DNA of 64,000 bases from Diabrotica undecimpunctata (Eukaryota > Arthropoda > Insecta > Coleoptera > Chrysomelidae). Each line of letters starts with the position of its first letter. The stretch's first letter is position 1. The notes beneath the pieces are model-generated. The model worked only from the letters and a program-made list of their open reading frames with translations. It was not told the DNA's origin and made no database searches. Positions 11,089 through 24,098 of the stretch are shown in pieces. The stretch lies in assembly GCF_040954645.1 (NCBI RefSeq), contig NC_092807.1:29319054-29383053 (forward strand). Reading direction: 5' to 3'. The position numbers and the translations under genes are program-made.

Positions 11089-11677
11089 TATTATGTGAAG
11101 TGAAAAATAAAACGTTGTATGTACCACTGGTATTACTGGTTGATTCTGGCTAGTAAAGTTGCTGTCTGGGCGTAATCATCTGAATAACACAGTTGTTGCA
11201 TTAATATCTATTAAACCATTGTTTTTTAATTAATAATGAAACTCGCATGGCAGGGCGGGCTCATTTGTACAATCAGAATACAAAACAAGCACATAAGTGT
11301 GCTCTAAATCTTATTTTGCTCTCTCTTATACAAGTAGCAGCCCGAGCTCCCGTCCTGTCTTAAGCGCTTCAATAACACTTCAAAAACAATATTTTAAAAT
11401 GAAATAGTTTTAAAATACTTATCGGAAAATGATAGAAAATTGTTTGAACTTGAATTTAGGTTCTTGATAAATTCAAAAATAATTTTTTTACTTGTGCTTT
11501 TAAGGATTAAAAATCGTAATTTTGCGTTTTTCTTAGTTTTAAATTACATATAACTCGAAAACGATTAAGTTTACAGAAAAATTACAAAAAAATATTGGGT
11601 TCAGAAATATTCAAAAAATTTAAAAAAATTGTACGGGCCGAAAAAAATTATTGATATAATTAAAAAAATATATTTAA

Positions 11678-14037
11678 CCCGGCGTCACCCAGGTAAAAAA
11701 TGTGTGTATAATAACCCAAGTGGGGTATTATTGACCCCATTTAAAATTGATTGGAAAAACTCAACAAACATTTCGAACACGAATTTATTTTTTTAAATAT
11801 CTTATTTGACTATCCTAAGTGAAGTTTTCATAAATAACAGCAGTTTTTAACACTGGATTAAACCGCGAATTAGGTAAAATTTACAAAATAATAAAATTCC
11901 TACAAACAAGAAACACTACATATATAAAAAATTCACAAACAAAAGATAATGGATTAAGTTCAAAATAAGAGATTTTCCAAAAAAGTTGTTTCAAAAGTTT
12001 CAAATAAACATATAAAAAAGCAAGACATTGGATATCCTAGCTTGAAAAAAGTTAGGAGTTTCGAAACTGGATACATTCGTCACAAATGCGATGAAGGTGA
12101 TCTAAACAATAAAAATTTTGGCATTGATCGCACGTTTGTTTAGTTTTTCGGTCGTATTTTCTGGACACTTTTGACACCGTCCACGTATCGTACGTTGCTT
12201 TTACGGTGGAGCTTGGTCACTTTCCCCCAAAACTTGAACTATTTTGGATCGTAAATGTTGTGTAAGTCGCGGATTACTTTTTCGTTCTTCCATAATTGGC
12301 GTAACTAATGCTAATCCCAGATCTTCCAGGAATATACGACGTTTCTTTGATTAGTCACTAGTGTTTATTCTGTAAATTACCTGGCTGTTGATTCCAGCTG
12401 TGTCCATTAGTGAAAAAAATATTCTTAGTGGCCACCTTCTACAATTAGGAGCTACACTGTAACTTCCCGTCAACTCATCCACCGTATCAGCCCCTCCTTT
12501 TGTAAAGTTATAGAAACTTATTATTTCTGGTAAAAGTTTCTCGCCGGTAGATTTATCTATTTCATCATCGTGATGAAGTGATGGTAATAAAATCACGTTT
12601 TTTCCTTTTTTGGTACAAAGGATACCATAGTTATATCTTCCTGAAATTCAAATACCGAGGATTGTGGTTGTCTGTTCTTAATCTGTGCAAGTTCTTGGGG
12701 AATCTCTCACTTGTTTTTCCTCAGACTTCCTACTGAAGTCAAACTATGTTCACGCAAAATTTTCGTAAGAGGTATACCAATTATCGAAAGTCATATTTCG
12801 ATTTTTACCAGAAATTTGTGCTATCAGTCTTTGGACAATATCAGTAGGTTTATTGCTTATTTGAGTCCCTGCATAAATTTCCATATTAAAAACCTAAAAA
12901 GTACGAGAGTCTACTAGGGCCTGAATTTTTATTCCGTATTTCGCGGGCTTGTTCGGAATATACTGCCGGAATGAGCAACGCCCACGAAAAGACTTCTTGT
13001 CAATAGTCAAGTACTGTTCTGGTAAGTAAGCTTGTAGACAATTTGCAAAAATTTTTTCAAAAACTGCCCCAATAGGAACCAACTTATCGACTGTTGCCTT
13101 TCTTGTCGATTGTCTACATTATCGAAACGTAAGCACTGCAATAAAAATGTAAATCTATTGAGTGCCATCACTGAACGAAACATATCGATTCCTGTACCAT
13201 TCGTTCGCCAAAAGTTTTTTAGATTACGATAATCATTTTCATATACACCCGCTAGATAGAGGAGGCCAAATAATGTCTTTATTTCAACAATATTGGTCCT
13301 GCTACAATATGGTTTACCTTTGTAGGCTAACGCTTTTTTATCTAGCAATACATTGGTGCATACCGTGATACCTTCAAGCATTTCCTAATAAAAAAAAAGC
13401 CAGCAATCTAAAAGAGTCTTAGCATTTTTAGCATATGGTCTGGATCCTGGTAAGTTCGAAATTATGTTCTCTGCCCTCCTTCTAACTGCTTTATTACTAT
13501 GGTGTTTGCTCCATTTTGTTTTGGAGTTTCTACCTAAATAATAAGGATATTTTTTATCTTCTTTTCGCTTATTTTTAGATTCCAATACTTCTAGTTTTTC
13601 AATTTCTTTATTTTGTTCACCATCAAACTGATTACTTATGTGATCAATTTCATTTTCATCGTCGGAGTCCATAATTTCGTACTCATCATCTTCGAGTTCT
13701 TGCCAAAGTGCCAATAGTTTGGCTTGTTCTTTTTCGTTATTCATTCTAAAGAAAAAAGTTTATATGTATAACAAATAACGCCACGAATTAAAATTGTCTT
13801 AGTTACCTTGCGAATTAAAATTGTGTCTTCGTCACCTAGGTGGGGTCTAATCGGATTGCAGAACACTGTACTCACTTTGACGATCAACTGACAACTGAAA
13901 TTGGTTCAGAATACCCAACGGCAACATGTTTTAGGAAGCTATAGGCAACCAATAAAACATCCGTGTATTAACCATAGAATTATGCTAGTTCTAAGTGTGT
14001 TTGTGGTACCATTAGACCCCACCTGGATGACGCCGGG
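11678..14037 (-). mobile_element. piggyBac-family transposon with TTAA target
   Basis: The left end is CCCGGCGTCACCCAGGT (11678-11694) and the right end the inverse with one change (14021-14037). Both are flanked by TTAA (11674-11677 and 14038-14041), the diagnostic piggyBac duplication. The element is 2360 bp and carries one minus-strand transposase gene that is broken only by a few frameshifts. It lies outside the recognisable right arm of the older palindrome, interrupting the sequence just beyond it. The preserved ends mean it may still be recognised by a related active transposase. Confidence 0.92.
12060..13744 (-). pseudogene. piggyBac transposase, three catalytic Asp retained
   Basis: The gene starts at the ATG at 13744 with an acidic N-terminus (13385-13744). 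A second frame (13007-13381) holds the N-terminal helical domain. Catalytic landmarks follow: LTIDKKSFRGRCSFRQYIPN-KP near 12950-13010 (first Asp), MTFDNWYTSYENFA near 12780 (second Asp) and GGADTVDELTGSYS near 12470 (third Asp). The cysteine-rich C-terminal zinc-binding domain is present in a shifted frame near 12070-12180 (RGRCQKC, then CDQCQNFYC and HRICDEC). Length is close to the usual 550-600 residues. At least four frame changes separate the pieces, so this copy is inactive, yet all domains remain, which points to a fairly recent loss. Confidence 0.88.
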
Positions 14038-14041
14038 TTAA

Positions 14042-14520
14042 AAAAATTTGAACAACTTTTCTCCAGGGCGACCTCTTAAACTTTATTTTGGGGTATCTCA
14101 TGAAAGTGATTCTGTAAAAAAATCTTATGGGAATATTTTTCCGAACGAACCAGAGTTTTTCGCCCTGTCTATGTTAAATGAGGGGATACTAATGTCTATC
14201 AATGAAGGACACTGGTTCCGTCTGGATATTTTGGTTGCTCTTTCGTCATTGTGTAAAATTAGATTAGTATTGTCTCCTAGTAGTATACTATTGTATACGC
14301 GATAAAAATTTGTGGCTCTATATGAACATAGCCCCTAAACATATTTACAAACAACTGTTCGATATTTATAACAGTTTGGATGATATTTCTGACTTTTTTT
14401 TTGACACAATTAAATAAGTAATCTGGGTTAAATATACTATTTTTATTTAGTAAAAAAATAAATTGCCAACAAATACATACAACCAATATAAAAAAATTAT
14501 TTAAAAAAATCTTAGGGTAT
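14042..14520. other. Spacer between piggyBac and transporter gene
   Basis: An 85-codon plus-strand frame (14048-14305) has no domain I recognise and is probably part of an old repeat. From about 14306 onward the DNA is AT-rich and includes the poly(A) signal of the transporter gene. Nothing else is supported. Confidence 0.5.
14442..14447 (-). terminator. Poly(A) signal AATAAA of the transporter gene
   Basis: On the minus strand AATAAA lies about 75 bases beyond the stop codon of the MFSD11-like gene, a normal distance for an animal 3' untranslated region. A T-rich stretch follows further left. No rival signal lies closer to the stop. Confidence 0.6.
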
Positions 14521-15792
14521 TTAGGCGTCTTTGGAGGATGATGATCGATCCACTAAAATGAATAAAACTGTACCAACAATAGCCATTATAAGAAGTATTA
14601 ATAGTTGGATATGTAGGCCTAATAATTTGGCTGTGGCAAACGTAACGGCCGCTCCCACCGACTGGCTAAATTTAAAAATTGCAAACGCAGGTGCACTATT
14701 ATCGGCATATACTGACCCAAGGATAGAAAATATTTGGGTATTAAAAATTGCATCTCCGAGACCCAAAAGAAATGAACAGAATACTGCCAAACCGCTACTA
14801 CTTGTTATTATTGCACTTTTATGGGTATCCTCAAATGGAGAATCGTTGGTTAAATTCAGAAAAATTAAAATAAAAGCTAGTGCATGTAAAACTAAACCAG
14901 TTCCTACAACAGGTCCCCTGCCCCAAAAAACAGTTTTGTGTCCAAAGATCCCAAACACTGCTCCCCCAATAACTTCTCCTATTCCCATTAAAATACCAGA
15001 TACACCTACAAGGGCTTTCCTATTTTTAAACTGTGTGGTAAATCCAATACAGGAACTATAAATACCACTAAAAAATCCCAGTTCTAGTCCAGTGTAGAAA
15101 AAAGTAAAGTTTAGAAAAAACATCTTCATGGTTATAAATAATTTTACGGCTCCAATAAATGCTTCAATAGGTCCAGCGTGATGGATTTCTTCAACATCAT
15201 CCTCATCATCTTTGTAAGCTTTGGGAAGTAAAAACAACATCACTAGTCCACCGACGGCAATAGCTGATAAGGTAATAATTACAAAAATTCGCGTGGTTTT
15301 ATCTATTTGATCCTTACCTTGAAAGGCAAAGAATACAAAAGTGTTACCTCCCAACATACTTAGTTGAAGCAATGCCCAAAATATTCCAGAGTTTCGAGTG
15401 ATCAGTTTTCTTGTGGAATTTAAAGTTAGGTAATTTCCTTGTCCAGTCCATATCATCGCGGCACCAATTCCCAAGACAGCACTGCACAAATACAATCCCC
15501 AATCGGTAGGAAGCAAAAACTGCAGCATAAAGAGAACGTATACTGTACCACCTATGAACATGGAAAGCTTGGGGCCAATCATATTAATAACTGAGGGAGC
15601 TGTCCAGTTAAACAAGGAGAAAAATACATAAATAATAGCTTGACTATAGTAAGCATCGCCTTTGTAAGATGGTTTATCTTTAATTATGCTATCAGTTATT
15701 GTCTTCTGGATATTGGTCATGGTCTGAAAGGCTGCAAAAACAAGCATAAATGCGAGTCCAAGTAACACAATATTTAATAAACTTTTATCCAT
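14521..15792 (-). CDS. UNC93/MFSD11-like membrane transporter, complete
   Basis: A complete 423-residue open frame in one exon, from ATG at 15792 to TAA at 14521. Hydrophobic segments are spaced as in an MFS protein with about twelve membrane helices (first at residues about 6-26, last about 393-414). An acidic loop KDDEDDVEE (about 194-202) separates the two halves. Family landmarks are IWTGQGNYLTLNS (114-126), RNSGIFWALLQLS (133-145) and GLGDAIFNTQI (344-354), characteristic of UNC93-like proteins, with MFSD11 the closest by my reading (human MFSD11 is near 450 residues). The substrate of that family is not settled, so no transport reaction is claimed. It is the only undamaged gene in 64 kb of transposon debris. 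Absence of introns could mean a retrocopy or a naturally compact gene. A CAG/ATC junction 9 bases before the ATG could be a splice acceptor from an upstream 5' UTR exon. Confidence 0.93.
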   Translation of the reverse strand: MDKSLLNIVLLGLAFMLVFAAFQTMTNIQKTITDSIIKDKPSYKGDAYYSQAIIYVFFSLFNWTAPSVINMIGPKLSMFIGGTVYVLFMLQFLLPTDWGLYLCSAVLGIGAAMIWTGQGNYLTLNSTRKLITRNSGIFWALLQLSMLGGNTFVFFAFQGKDQIDKTTRIFVIITLSAIAVGGLVMLFLLPKAYKDDEDDVEEIHHAGPIEAFIGAVKLFITMKMFFLNFTFFYTGLELGFFSGIYSSCIGFTTQFKNRKALVGVSGILMGIGEVIGGAVFGIFGHKTVFWGRGPVVGTGLVLHALAFILIFLNLTNDSPFEDTHKSAIITSSSGLAVFCSFLLGLGDAIFNTQIFSILGSVYADNSAPAFAIFKFSQSVGAAVTFATAKLLGLHIQLLILLIMAIVGTVLFILVDRSSSSKDA

Positions 15793-16438
15793 TTTGTAGA
15801 TCTGCGGGACAGCGACAATATCTCGTCTATTTCATATTAGGATTACGTTGTCTAATAATTTCTTTTAAATCAGTGCTTCTAATTTATTTACTCAAATAAT
15901 TCTTAAATATTTGTATAGTTTTTAACACAAACATGTAAATATATAATTCAAAAAAAGTCTATGTCAAAAATGTAAATAAAAAAAGACAAATTCATTAATA
16001 TATGAATGTTCTGTCACTACACTTCATATTTAAATAATCATTGGACAAGAGGGGCATTAAAGGATTGGGAGAACTGAAATAAAAGATAATTACTATTTAT
16101 AAGAACATAAGTTAATTAAAAATATTAGTTCAGTTAGTTTGTGATCCAGGATATGACGGTTTTCTACTGAGAATTTTTTTATATGCATGGAATTTTTGAA
16201 ATTTTTGACAGTAGGTAGAAAATAGCCCAAAGATCAAAATCTAACTTGTGACACTATGTGCTTTTTCTCTGGGGGTGTTTACAAGACCAACTCGCGGTTG
16301 AAAGAAGACCATGGTAAACATTAAAAAAATAGTGTGATTTTTGAGAAATTCTCAAAAAGTGTCTTTAATTTACACTCGGATTTTATTAAAACTAATCTTT
16401 CTTAACCGGTTAAATTTTCAGAATGTAATTTATGTATA
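15793..16438. other. Upstream region of the transporter gene
   Basis: Presumed 5' flank of the minus-strand gene. The sequence is AT-rich with no ORF and no recognisable transposon. I see no convincing TATA box at a sensible distance. If the transcript has an upstream non-coding exon, it would lie here or further right, beyond the large nested element that begins at 16439. Confidence 0.4.
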
Positions 16439-16839
16439 CAGTGATGAGTGCCTTAAGAACCGGCAAAATAACGCAAAAGATAGAAAACATAATACCTACG
16501 TTGTGAAATAAAAAGAGATGAAAGTAGTAGAGGTAGGAAATTATCGATAGAAACCTCTAATTTACATTACACTATATTAGGACTATCGATAGTTTTCCAC
16601 CTTTAGACGTTAGCTAATGAGCTAGTTGACTTCAGTCATAATATTACAAGAATGACGTCGAACATTAACATTTTTTAACTTTCGCATAAAGTAAAAACTG
16701 ATTGAAGACAATAAAGCAAATGTAAATAAACAGTTTAATTAGTAGTAATTTGATAATTAATTATGTGTTGACGAATACAGAATAACAAGCTATGATAATT
16801 CTGTATTGAGAAGAGTGTATGCGACGTCTCAAATCATAT

Positions 16840-18053
<1,214 letters not shown>

Positions 18054-18067
18054 CAGCCCTCCCCACG
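18054..18067 (-). promoter_or_regulatory. Polypurine tract
   Basis: On the minus strand CGTGGGGAGGGCTG lies immediately before the TGTAAC start of the left LTR. A purine-rich tract in this position primes plus-strand DNA synthesis in LTR elements, and it supports the minus-strand orientation. Confidence 0.7.
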
Positions 18068-21000
18068 ATTTCAACTGGGTACCAGCGTGGAATCGGACTA
18101 GGTATGGTGGCACACCATACTAACCTTTTCAAAAGTGGAAATAGATATACGGAGAGGTAAGACAAACAGAATGGACAAATGTAGCTACAATCTGGACTCA
18201 CAGAATCCTTCTTTCACAACTCACGTGGGAAGAACTCAAAGATTTCAGAACAAAGCGAAACAGAACGCATAGAAATGACTCAACTATAAAAATGTAAACA
18301 AAAAAAATTGCATTCTCACTCTCAAAATGCATAGGGTATTTCACCTATAACCAATATCATGAACAAAGCGGAATAAAACAAAACATATCTACAAATCATT
18401 ATTTGAGACCAAATGCTCGCATTTAATCGAAATAATATAATTAAGATATTATTATTTGAAATTTCATAAGTAATATAAAGCAAAACATACTAGTGTTGTC
18501 ACCAAGATACAAAACAGATAATTTACTGCGTAGTCGTTATGAGACCTAACACAATAAAACACAAAAAAAAAATGTTATCGTTTGTTCGGGAAGCGTAGAG
18601 TCTTTCATCTATGACTTAATCCACGAATAACATAAGAATAATAATACAATCGTATCATTAACGCCATAAGATACAAAATACAAATGTGTCATCGTTTGTT
18701 CGGAAGCATAGAGTCTTTCATCTATGACTTAATCCACGAATAACATAAGGTAATAACGCAGCGCGTCATTATAGACACATTTAGAAATACACAAATAAAA
18801 GGAAAGAGTTACTAATAGTTCAAAATTGGGTACATTAAAGTTCTACAAAGACAAGCCTTAATAAGTTTACTGGGAAAGGTAGACATCAGAATTTCTGTAA
18901 GACACATCTATATTTAGAAACAAAAAAAGGCTGATGTTTAGTTATTAGTATGACAACTAGAATTTGTGATAACTAACGTGTATCATCCGCCTATAATAGG
19001 GACAACATCGGTAGGTCAACTTCGGGTAGGGTTAACTTCGGGTAGGGTCTAAATAATCCTAGATTACATAACTAAACAAGTATTGGAGAACTAAAAAAAG
19101 TTTCCTGACGCGGGAGGCTGTTATTCTAGATTTATTACTGAAATACAATTATGAATGGCTTATCATTCCGACGAGTCAACTAGCGGGAATCCGCTTACTT
19201 CATCCCTAGCCTTCCTCAGTGTCTGGCCATTCAGAATATAGGATGTTAGACAGCAATAATCTTTTCAAACATTATTTTGGGGGGTTTCGAATAGAGAGTC
19301 GAAATTCGAAGGTCTTCACACTAAGAGTAAAACTTAGGCAAATGAACAGATACTATAATGACCTATCATTGGTAACTAGACAGAGGAATCTTGATATCTT
19401 TGGTATAGATACCAAAAAAATTACTTGGATTTATAAATCCGTAAAATAAGATAAATTGAATTTTGTATCCACTTGAAGACAACTAAAGGTATGTACAATT
19501 TATTGTAATATAAACTAACATAAGCATAAAAATATCACATTCTACCAAGGCATTCTAAAAATAAAATGAGATTAAATTTTGCAAACACCCTTAAAATCAA
19601 TATAGGTTTTTGGTCGGGGTAGCACAAACTCAAGATCTCGATCAATACAAACTAGAGAGAGAATAATACCGAAGTAGAATAAGATAAGATAAAAATAAAA
19701 TTTATGTCGAAAAGAAATACGACATATATACATATATATATATATAGACATATTGAACAAAATAAATGATCAATATTATAATAATAAAAAGTAAAACAGT
19801 TCAACGAACTGGGGTGCGAGCCAAACTGAGTTGCTCTGGAGATCGACGTGCGGAGTCTCCTACACTACTTCCAGAGGCTCGTCTCTTTGCGACAACATCT
19901 GAGATACACAAAATTATTAATTGGAATAGGGATAGGTCCACTAATCCACTTGACTATAGCAGGATGCTCCCTGACTAATAGTCAACACCACCGACATAAA
20001 ACAAGGGTTGTCGAGACAGCTCAAAAAAAAATTGAAACGTGTCAACTTCCTGAAGGGAAAGAAGCACTAAGGGACAGATTTGCCGAAGCAAAGTGGTATT
20101 CAATGTACTAAGTACTAGGGTATCAGTGCTGTACTGACCCCACGCCAAAAAAATTTGGAAAGGAAACGAATCCTCTCCAGGATAAAGTTCGCGTTAGCGC
20201 AACTCTTCCTGTACACGGGCCACGGAGGGATTGAATAGTCGCTGGAGAAGGTAGCAAAGATTAAGTACGCAAAGGCGTAAAGGGAATCAACTAAAAAATT
20301 AAAATTTAAGAATGGACTGAACATTTTAGAAGAAAGGTATTAAAATTTTAAGAAAACCGATTTATTCGGTTTCAGACAAATCTGAATTATCCGACGAAAC
20401 ACTGACTTAGATAAGTTTTAAGTCTGAATAAAACAAAAAAAATTAACAAAAATCACGACATATTTACATGCAAAATTAAACTGGATGCTCGATTTGATAA
20501 ATCGACATCAGGTACAGTTCGTTGGCTATTAGGCACAACGACCAATGGCAGATTTCTATAAATATGGCTCTAACCTAACCAAAAGTGTGGAACAGACCAG
20601 TGTTTAAAGTTTCTGGGAGCGAAAAGAGGGATGCCTCCAGCTCAACAAAGGCGGGTGGCCAACAAAGTAGCTTTAGCAAACTTCGCTATGGTTATCCACT
20701 AGGTAGATAACCTAAATAGCATCAAACAATAATAAAGTTGACTATGACAGTCAAGCAATGAATGAATTTCCAACCACTGGTTGAAAATTGAACTAACGCA
20801 AAAGAAGAAAGACAGGATGGCCAATAGTTCCATAAGAATATCCTCTGTGATTGATCACAGCGAAAAATTTCCAAGCAAGAAGACTCCCAAAAGGAAAAAA
20901 GAAGAAAATAAATCCAAACCGTTAATACATAATCTTGGAGAAGAAGAAAGAAAATGGGTATATGGCATACAAGCCACAATCGCTACACAAACAGTTCAGT

Positions 21001-22840
21001 CTCAAACTGTTGTTTCCAAAAGAAACAAAAAAAAATCATAAGAGTCTTCCACGAAACAAAAACTTACGATAAGACTTAAAAGGAACGGAAGAATCATTAT
21101 CGTTTTCCAAAGAAATAGAAAAATATTACAGTCCGTCGTCAATAATAAAAAATCATGATGTTGGATGTAACACACCACAACAATAAAAAAAAAGTTGAAT
21201 AGTAAAACATTTTTGACACCTAATTGAATCCAATATGGTCGTCATACAAATCACAAAGAAATGTTTACCATTCTTTAGCAGAACTCCAACAGAGTCAAAA
21301 TAATATAGACTTTTAATTCTCAGTGGGTCATTTAACGGTAGTACCAGAACTATTTTAATTGTTAAACAAACGTGGTCTTAACGTCGACATAGAGATAAAA
21401 GATAAATTCACAATAGGCGGCAGCGGGTTGTTTCACCTCTGTATATACAAAGAGTCACAATAGACAACAGCAAACTACTTCAACCTTAACTTGTACCATA
21501 TCATGAACACAAGATAATAAATGAAAGCTTTTGAGCCTTAGCCAAAAGTCTCAAAGCAAAAAGATATATGTGGTCTAATAAACTATTAGAAGACCGCAAA
21601 AATGTCAACGACAAAAAAAAGAAAGCTGCTGGATATACCAGTAGTCTGACATCAACACAAATAACTCAAGATACAATAATACAGGTCACGTGCCTGTACG
21701 TCCTACAGAACATCTCGAGAAAAAAAAGGTAAAACCACAAAACAAAAATAAGTTCCAGTACCAAAAACATAGTTCTACTATATCTGACCACACAAAGACA
21801 TAAAATTAACATAACAGAAGGAAAATAACAATATTTCCGCTCTATATTCTCAACAAAGACGCCTTAGGCAGAGAGAAACGAAGTCATATCATTACTTCCT
21901 TATACATGCAAAACAAAAGAACCATGGACTGTAAAATATAGAAAGCATTTTCCTTTTCAGGAAATAAAATTTTCTTTTCAAAGTACGAAAAAGTTAAACT
22001 ATGAAAAAATAAATTTTTAAAATAAACGAAATTAAAAAGAAAATTTAACAGATAACAGACTTAAACATATTAAAAACATCCAAGATCAAAGAACTCAACT
22101 TCAAATCCTCGCAAAAAAATATTTCGCGTAATTATTCTGCACGAAACCAAATAACACATTTTAGAATTAGGTAGGTCGGGACAGCCTGTATATAGGTATA
22201 ATTCCCAACTGTGAATAAAAACCATGAATCAAGGTTAAGAAATAAAATTCACTTAATTGATTTTTCAAATAACAAACGCTAAAAGCCATTTCGTTCATTT
22301 AAAATAAACACATTGAGGAATATAATTATTATGGTTCTTATAAACAAAATAAAAGACTGAACGGCAAAGATAATGAATTGAGGACTAGAACATAAAATGC
22401 TTGAACATAGCCCGAATAAATTCAAGGTTTCAATCCATACCAAACACTTATAAAGAAATAAACAAAATTCATTTTTCACTTATGGAATGTTTACATAGAC
22501 GGACTGGGAATAAACAGACGATTATCTTACCATTCAAAATACGACCATTAAAATGCACACTTAATAAACATTCCAAATACGTATTATGTATTTCACAAAA
22601 TTAAAAATACGACGAGAATATTTCTACGCAATTTTACGAAGATTAAAAACGAATACATATAAATACTTTGCAAAAAATTCTAAAATAGTAGCAGTGTTGA
22701 TTTAATGAAAAATTGGATAAAACAAATACACAATTTAACCAAAAAAATGGTTCAAAACATACAGACTTAATTAACCACATATACAGGGGGGTATAAAACA
22801 ACTAATAATATTGAAAAAAAACTGAAGATACAGGAATATT
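18068..22840. other. Interior of the non-autonomous LTR element
   Basis: About 4.8 kb without a supportable gene on either strand. The longest frames, such as 20781-21041 (plus, K/E-rich) and 20722-20979 (minus, hydrophobic), overlap and resemble nothing I know. One tandem duplication is present at 18573-18748. A slightly GC-richer patch lies at about 19800-20260. Conserved structure rather than coding would be the expected content of a LARD-type interior. Confidence 0.6.
18573..18748. repeat. Two-copy tandem repeat in LTR-element interior
   Basis: A stretch of about 64 bp running from ATCGTTTGTTCGG through TCTTTCATCTATGACTTAAT to CGAATAACATAAG occurs at 18573-18636 and again at about 18687-18748. 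There are a few differences near the left edge. The period is about 114 bp. Function unknown. Confidence 0.8.
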
Positions 22841-22849
22841 CAAAAGCCC

Positions 22850-22927
22850 CACACGCTGGGCGACATTTTGTAACGAAGGTACAAATGGAGCAAATCTAAT
22901 ACATGCCACACGTTGGCGGCGCCATTT
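22850..22927 (-). promoter_or_regulatory. Primer binding site, with a second copy 59 bp inward
   Basis: Next to the right LTR the minus strand reads GTTACA-AAA-TGGCGCCGCCAACGTGTGG (site proper 22906-22924). This is close to the TGGCGCC-AACGTGGG primer sites seen in retroviral-type and insect LTR elements. The same LTR-end plus primer-site junction recurs 59 bp further in, near 22850-22874, as GTTACA-AAA-TGTCGCCCAGCGTGTGGGG. The outer copy abuts the LTR and is the likely functional one. Confidence 0.7.
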
Positions 22928-23306
22928 TGTAACACTTACCGTGCTACAATAATATTACAAGGCCTGAATCGCTCACTGTCGGAAGAGAATTGGGCGGGGT
23001 TTTCATAAACATATAGAAACTATATCGTATTTTAAATCCAAGCACAATTAGATAATATGAAGTTATAATTTATTATTGGACGCCACCCCTGGTTTATCCT
23101 CGAAGGGGAAGAGAAAAAAAAAATTAAGATTTATTGAAAGTTTACAAGAAAACTATTCTTTATTATTTCTTAGTAATGAACAAAAAGAAAACATTAAAAG
23201 TTACGTCATCCCAAAGGGATTCCAAAATATTATTTTATGTTAACATTATCATAAACAAAAAATCTTTGTATCGTATTAAATTAAGAATTGGTTATAAAGA
23301 AAATGA

Positions 23307-23373
<67 letters not shown>

Positions 23374-24098
23374 CCCCAAATTTCGAAATTTGTTTACATT
23401 GAAAATAATATAGTTATTTATCAACTAGCAACAATGAAGAAAATAAACCTTTAAATTAAATTAGAACACTTCACTATATTTTCATTTTTTTTGAGTTCAT
23501 AATCATTTCTGTTGTCTTGAAAGTAGGTATAATAAAAATTGGTACAACCTTAATCTGCTCTGTTTCTCTTCTTATTTAATCAGTCACCAAATTGATTCAG
23601 CTACGTACTATATCAAATCACCACCATCCTAGATAAGAGGGGTTAGGGATTCCATAAAAAGATACTGCTACTGGGCCATGATCTGGAATAACTCCATAGC
23701 AATACTATCTTGCGACGAGTATTAGAAATATAATATCAGCATTATAGCCTCTCCAATAAGGGTCTAAAAAAAATAAATATCTATCTGAAATATGGACAAG
23801 AAAAGGATTTATTTGCTCACCTCTGAATTGAGACCCACTTTGGAAACACGTCTTAACGGTTGGACGGTCTTAACAGAAAAGAGCGAAGCGCTATCATGGC
23901 GCCTGAATCTGGAAATTGGGCGTGAGTGACAAGTTGAAAAATATGCTCATCTACCGGATATATTTGGGAATTACAGAAGAATCCTTGAGTCGGCTACAGG
24001 TAGGTACTTGACAGATAGATGGGGCTATTAGTTTTATTAAAAAAAAATATAATCGAAATATATAATGAGTTTCTTTTAAATCTTTTGAAACGGTTACA
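22928..24098 (-). repeat. Right LTR (5' LTR of minus-strand element)
   Basis: 1171 bp, near-identical to the left LTR except for a shorter (TA)n run (about 23310-23370) and one extra A near 24043. It is followed by the ATAT target duplication. Confidence 0.9.

Larger units (their letters stand above)
6150..11600. mobile_element. Old palindromic element holding nested transposons
   Basis: The sequence at about 6150-6388 reappears inverted at about 11388-11600 with roughly four in five bases alike over more than 200 bp; both arms contain a TTTTGCGTTTTTCT-like stretch. The palindrome continues inward: about 9402-9510 (ATGATTACGC, AATACCAGTGGT) pairs with about 11105-11185, and GTTAATGAGGCGC near 6362 pairs with the inverted GCGCTTCAATAAC near 11370. 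A mariner-like element (6392-9327) splits the left arm and a Tc1 element (9577-11088) sits in the centre. I cannot find the outer termini or a target duplication, and no protein of the palindrome itself is visible. A foldback or MITE-like element is the best reading. Confidence 0.7.

Noticed and set aside
14531..15061. 176-codon plus-strand ORF
   Set aside because: Lies entirely antisense to the MFSD11-like gene, with composition dictated by it; a shadow frame.
20722..20979. Possible membrane protein in the LTR-element interior
   Set aside because: Overlaps an equally long K/E-rich frame on the other strand; neither has a known domain, and the hydrophobicity follows from the antisense of A-rich sequence.
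22160..22210. Second transposon terminus near GGTCGGGACAGCCTGTATA
   Set aside because: No inverted partner or target duplication was found nearby.
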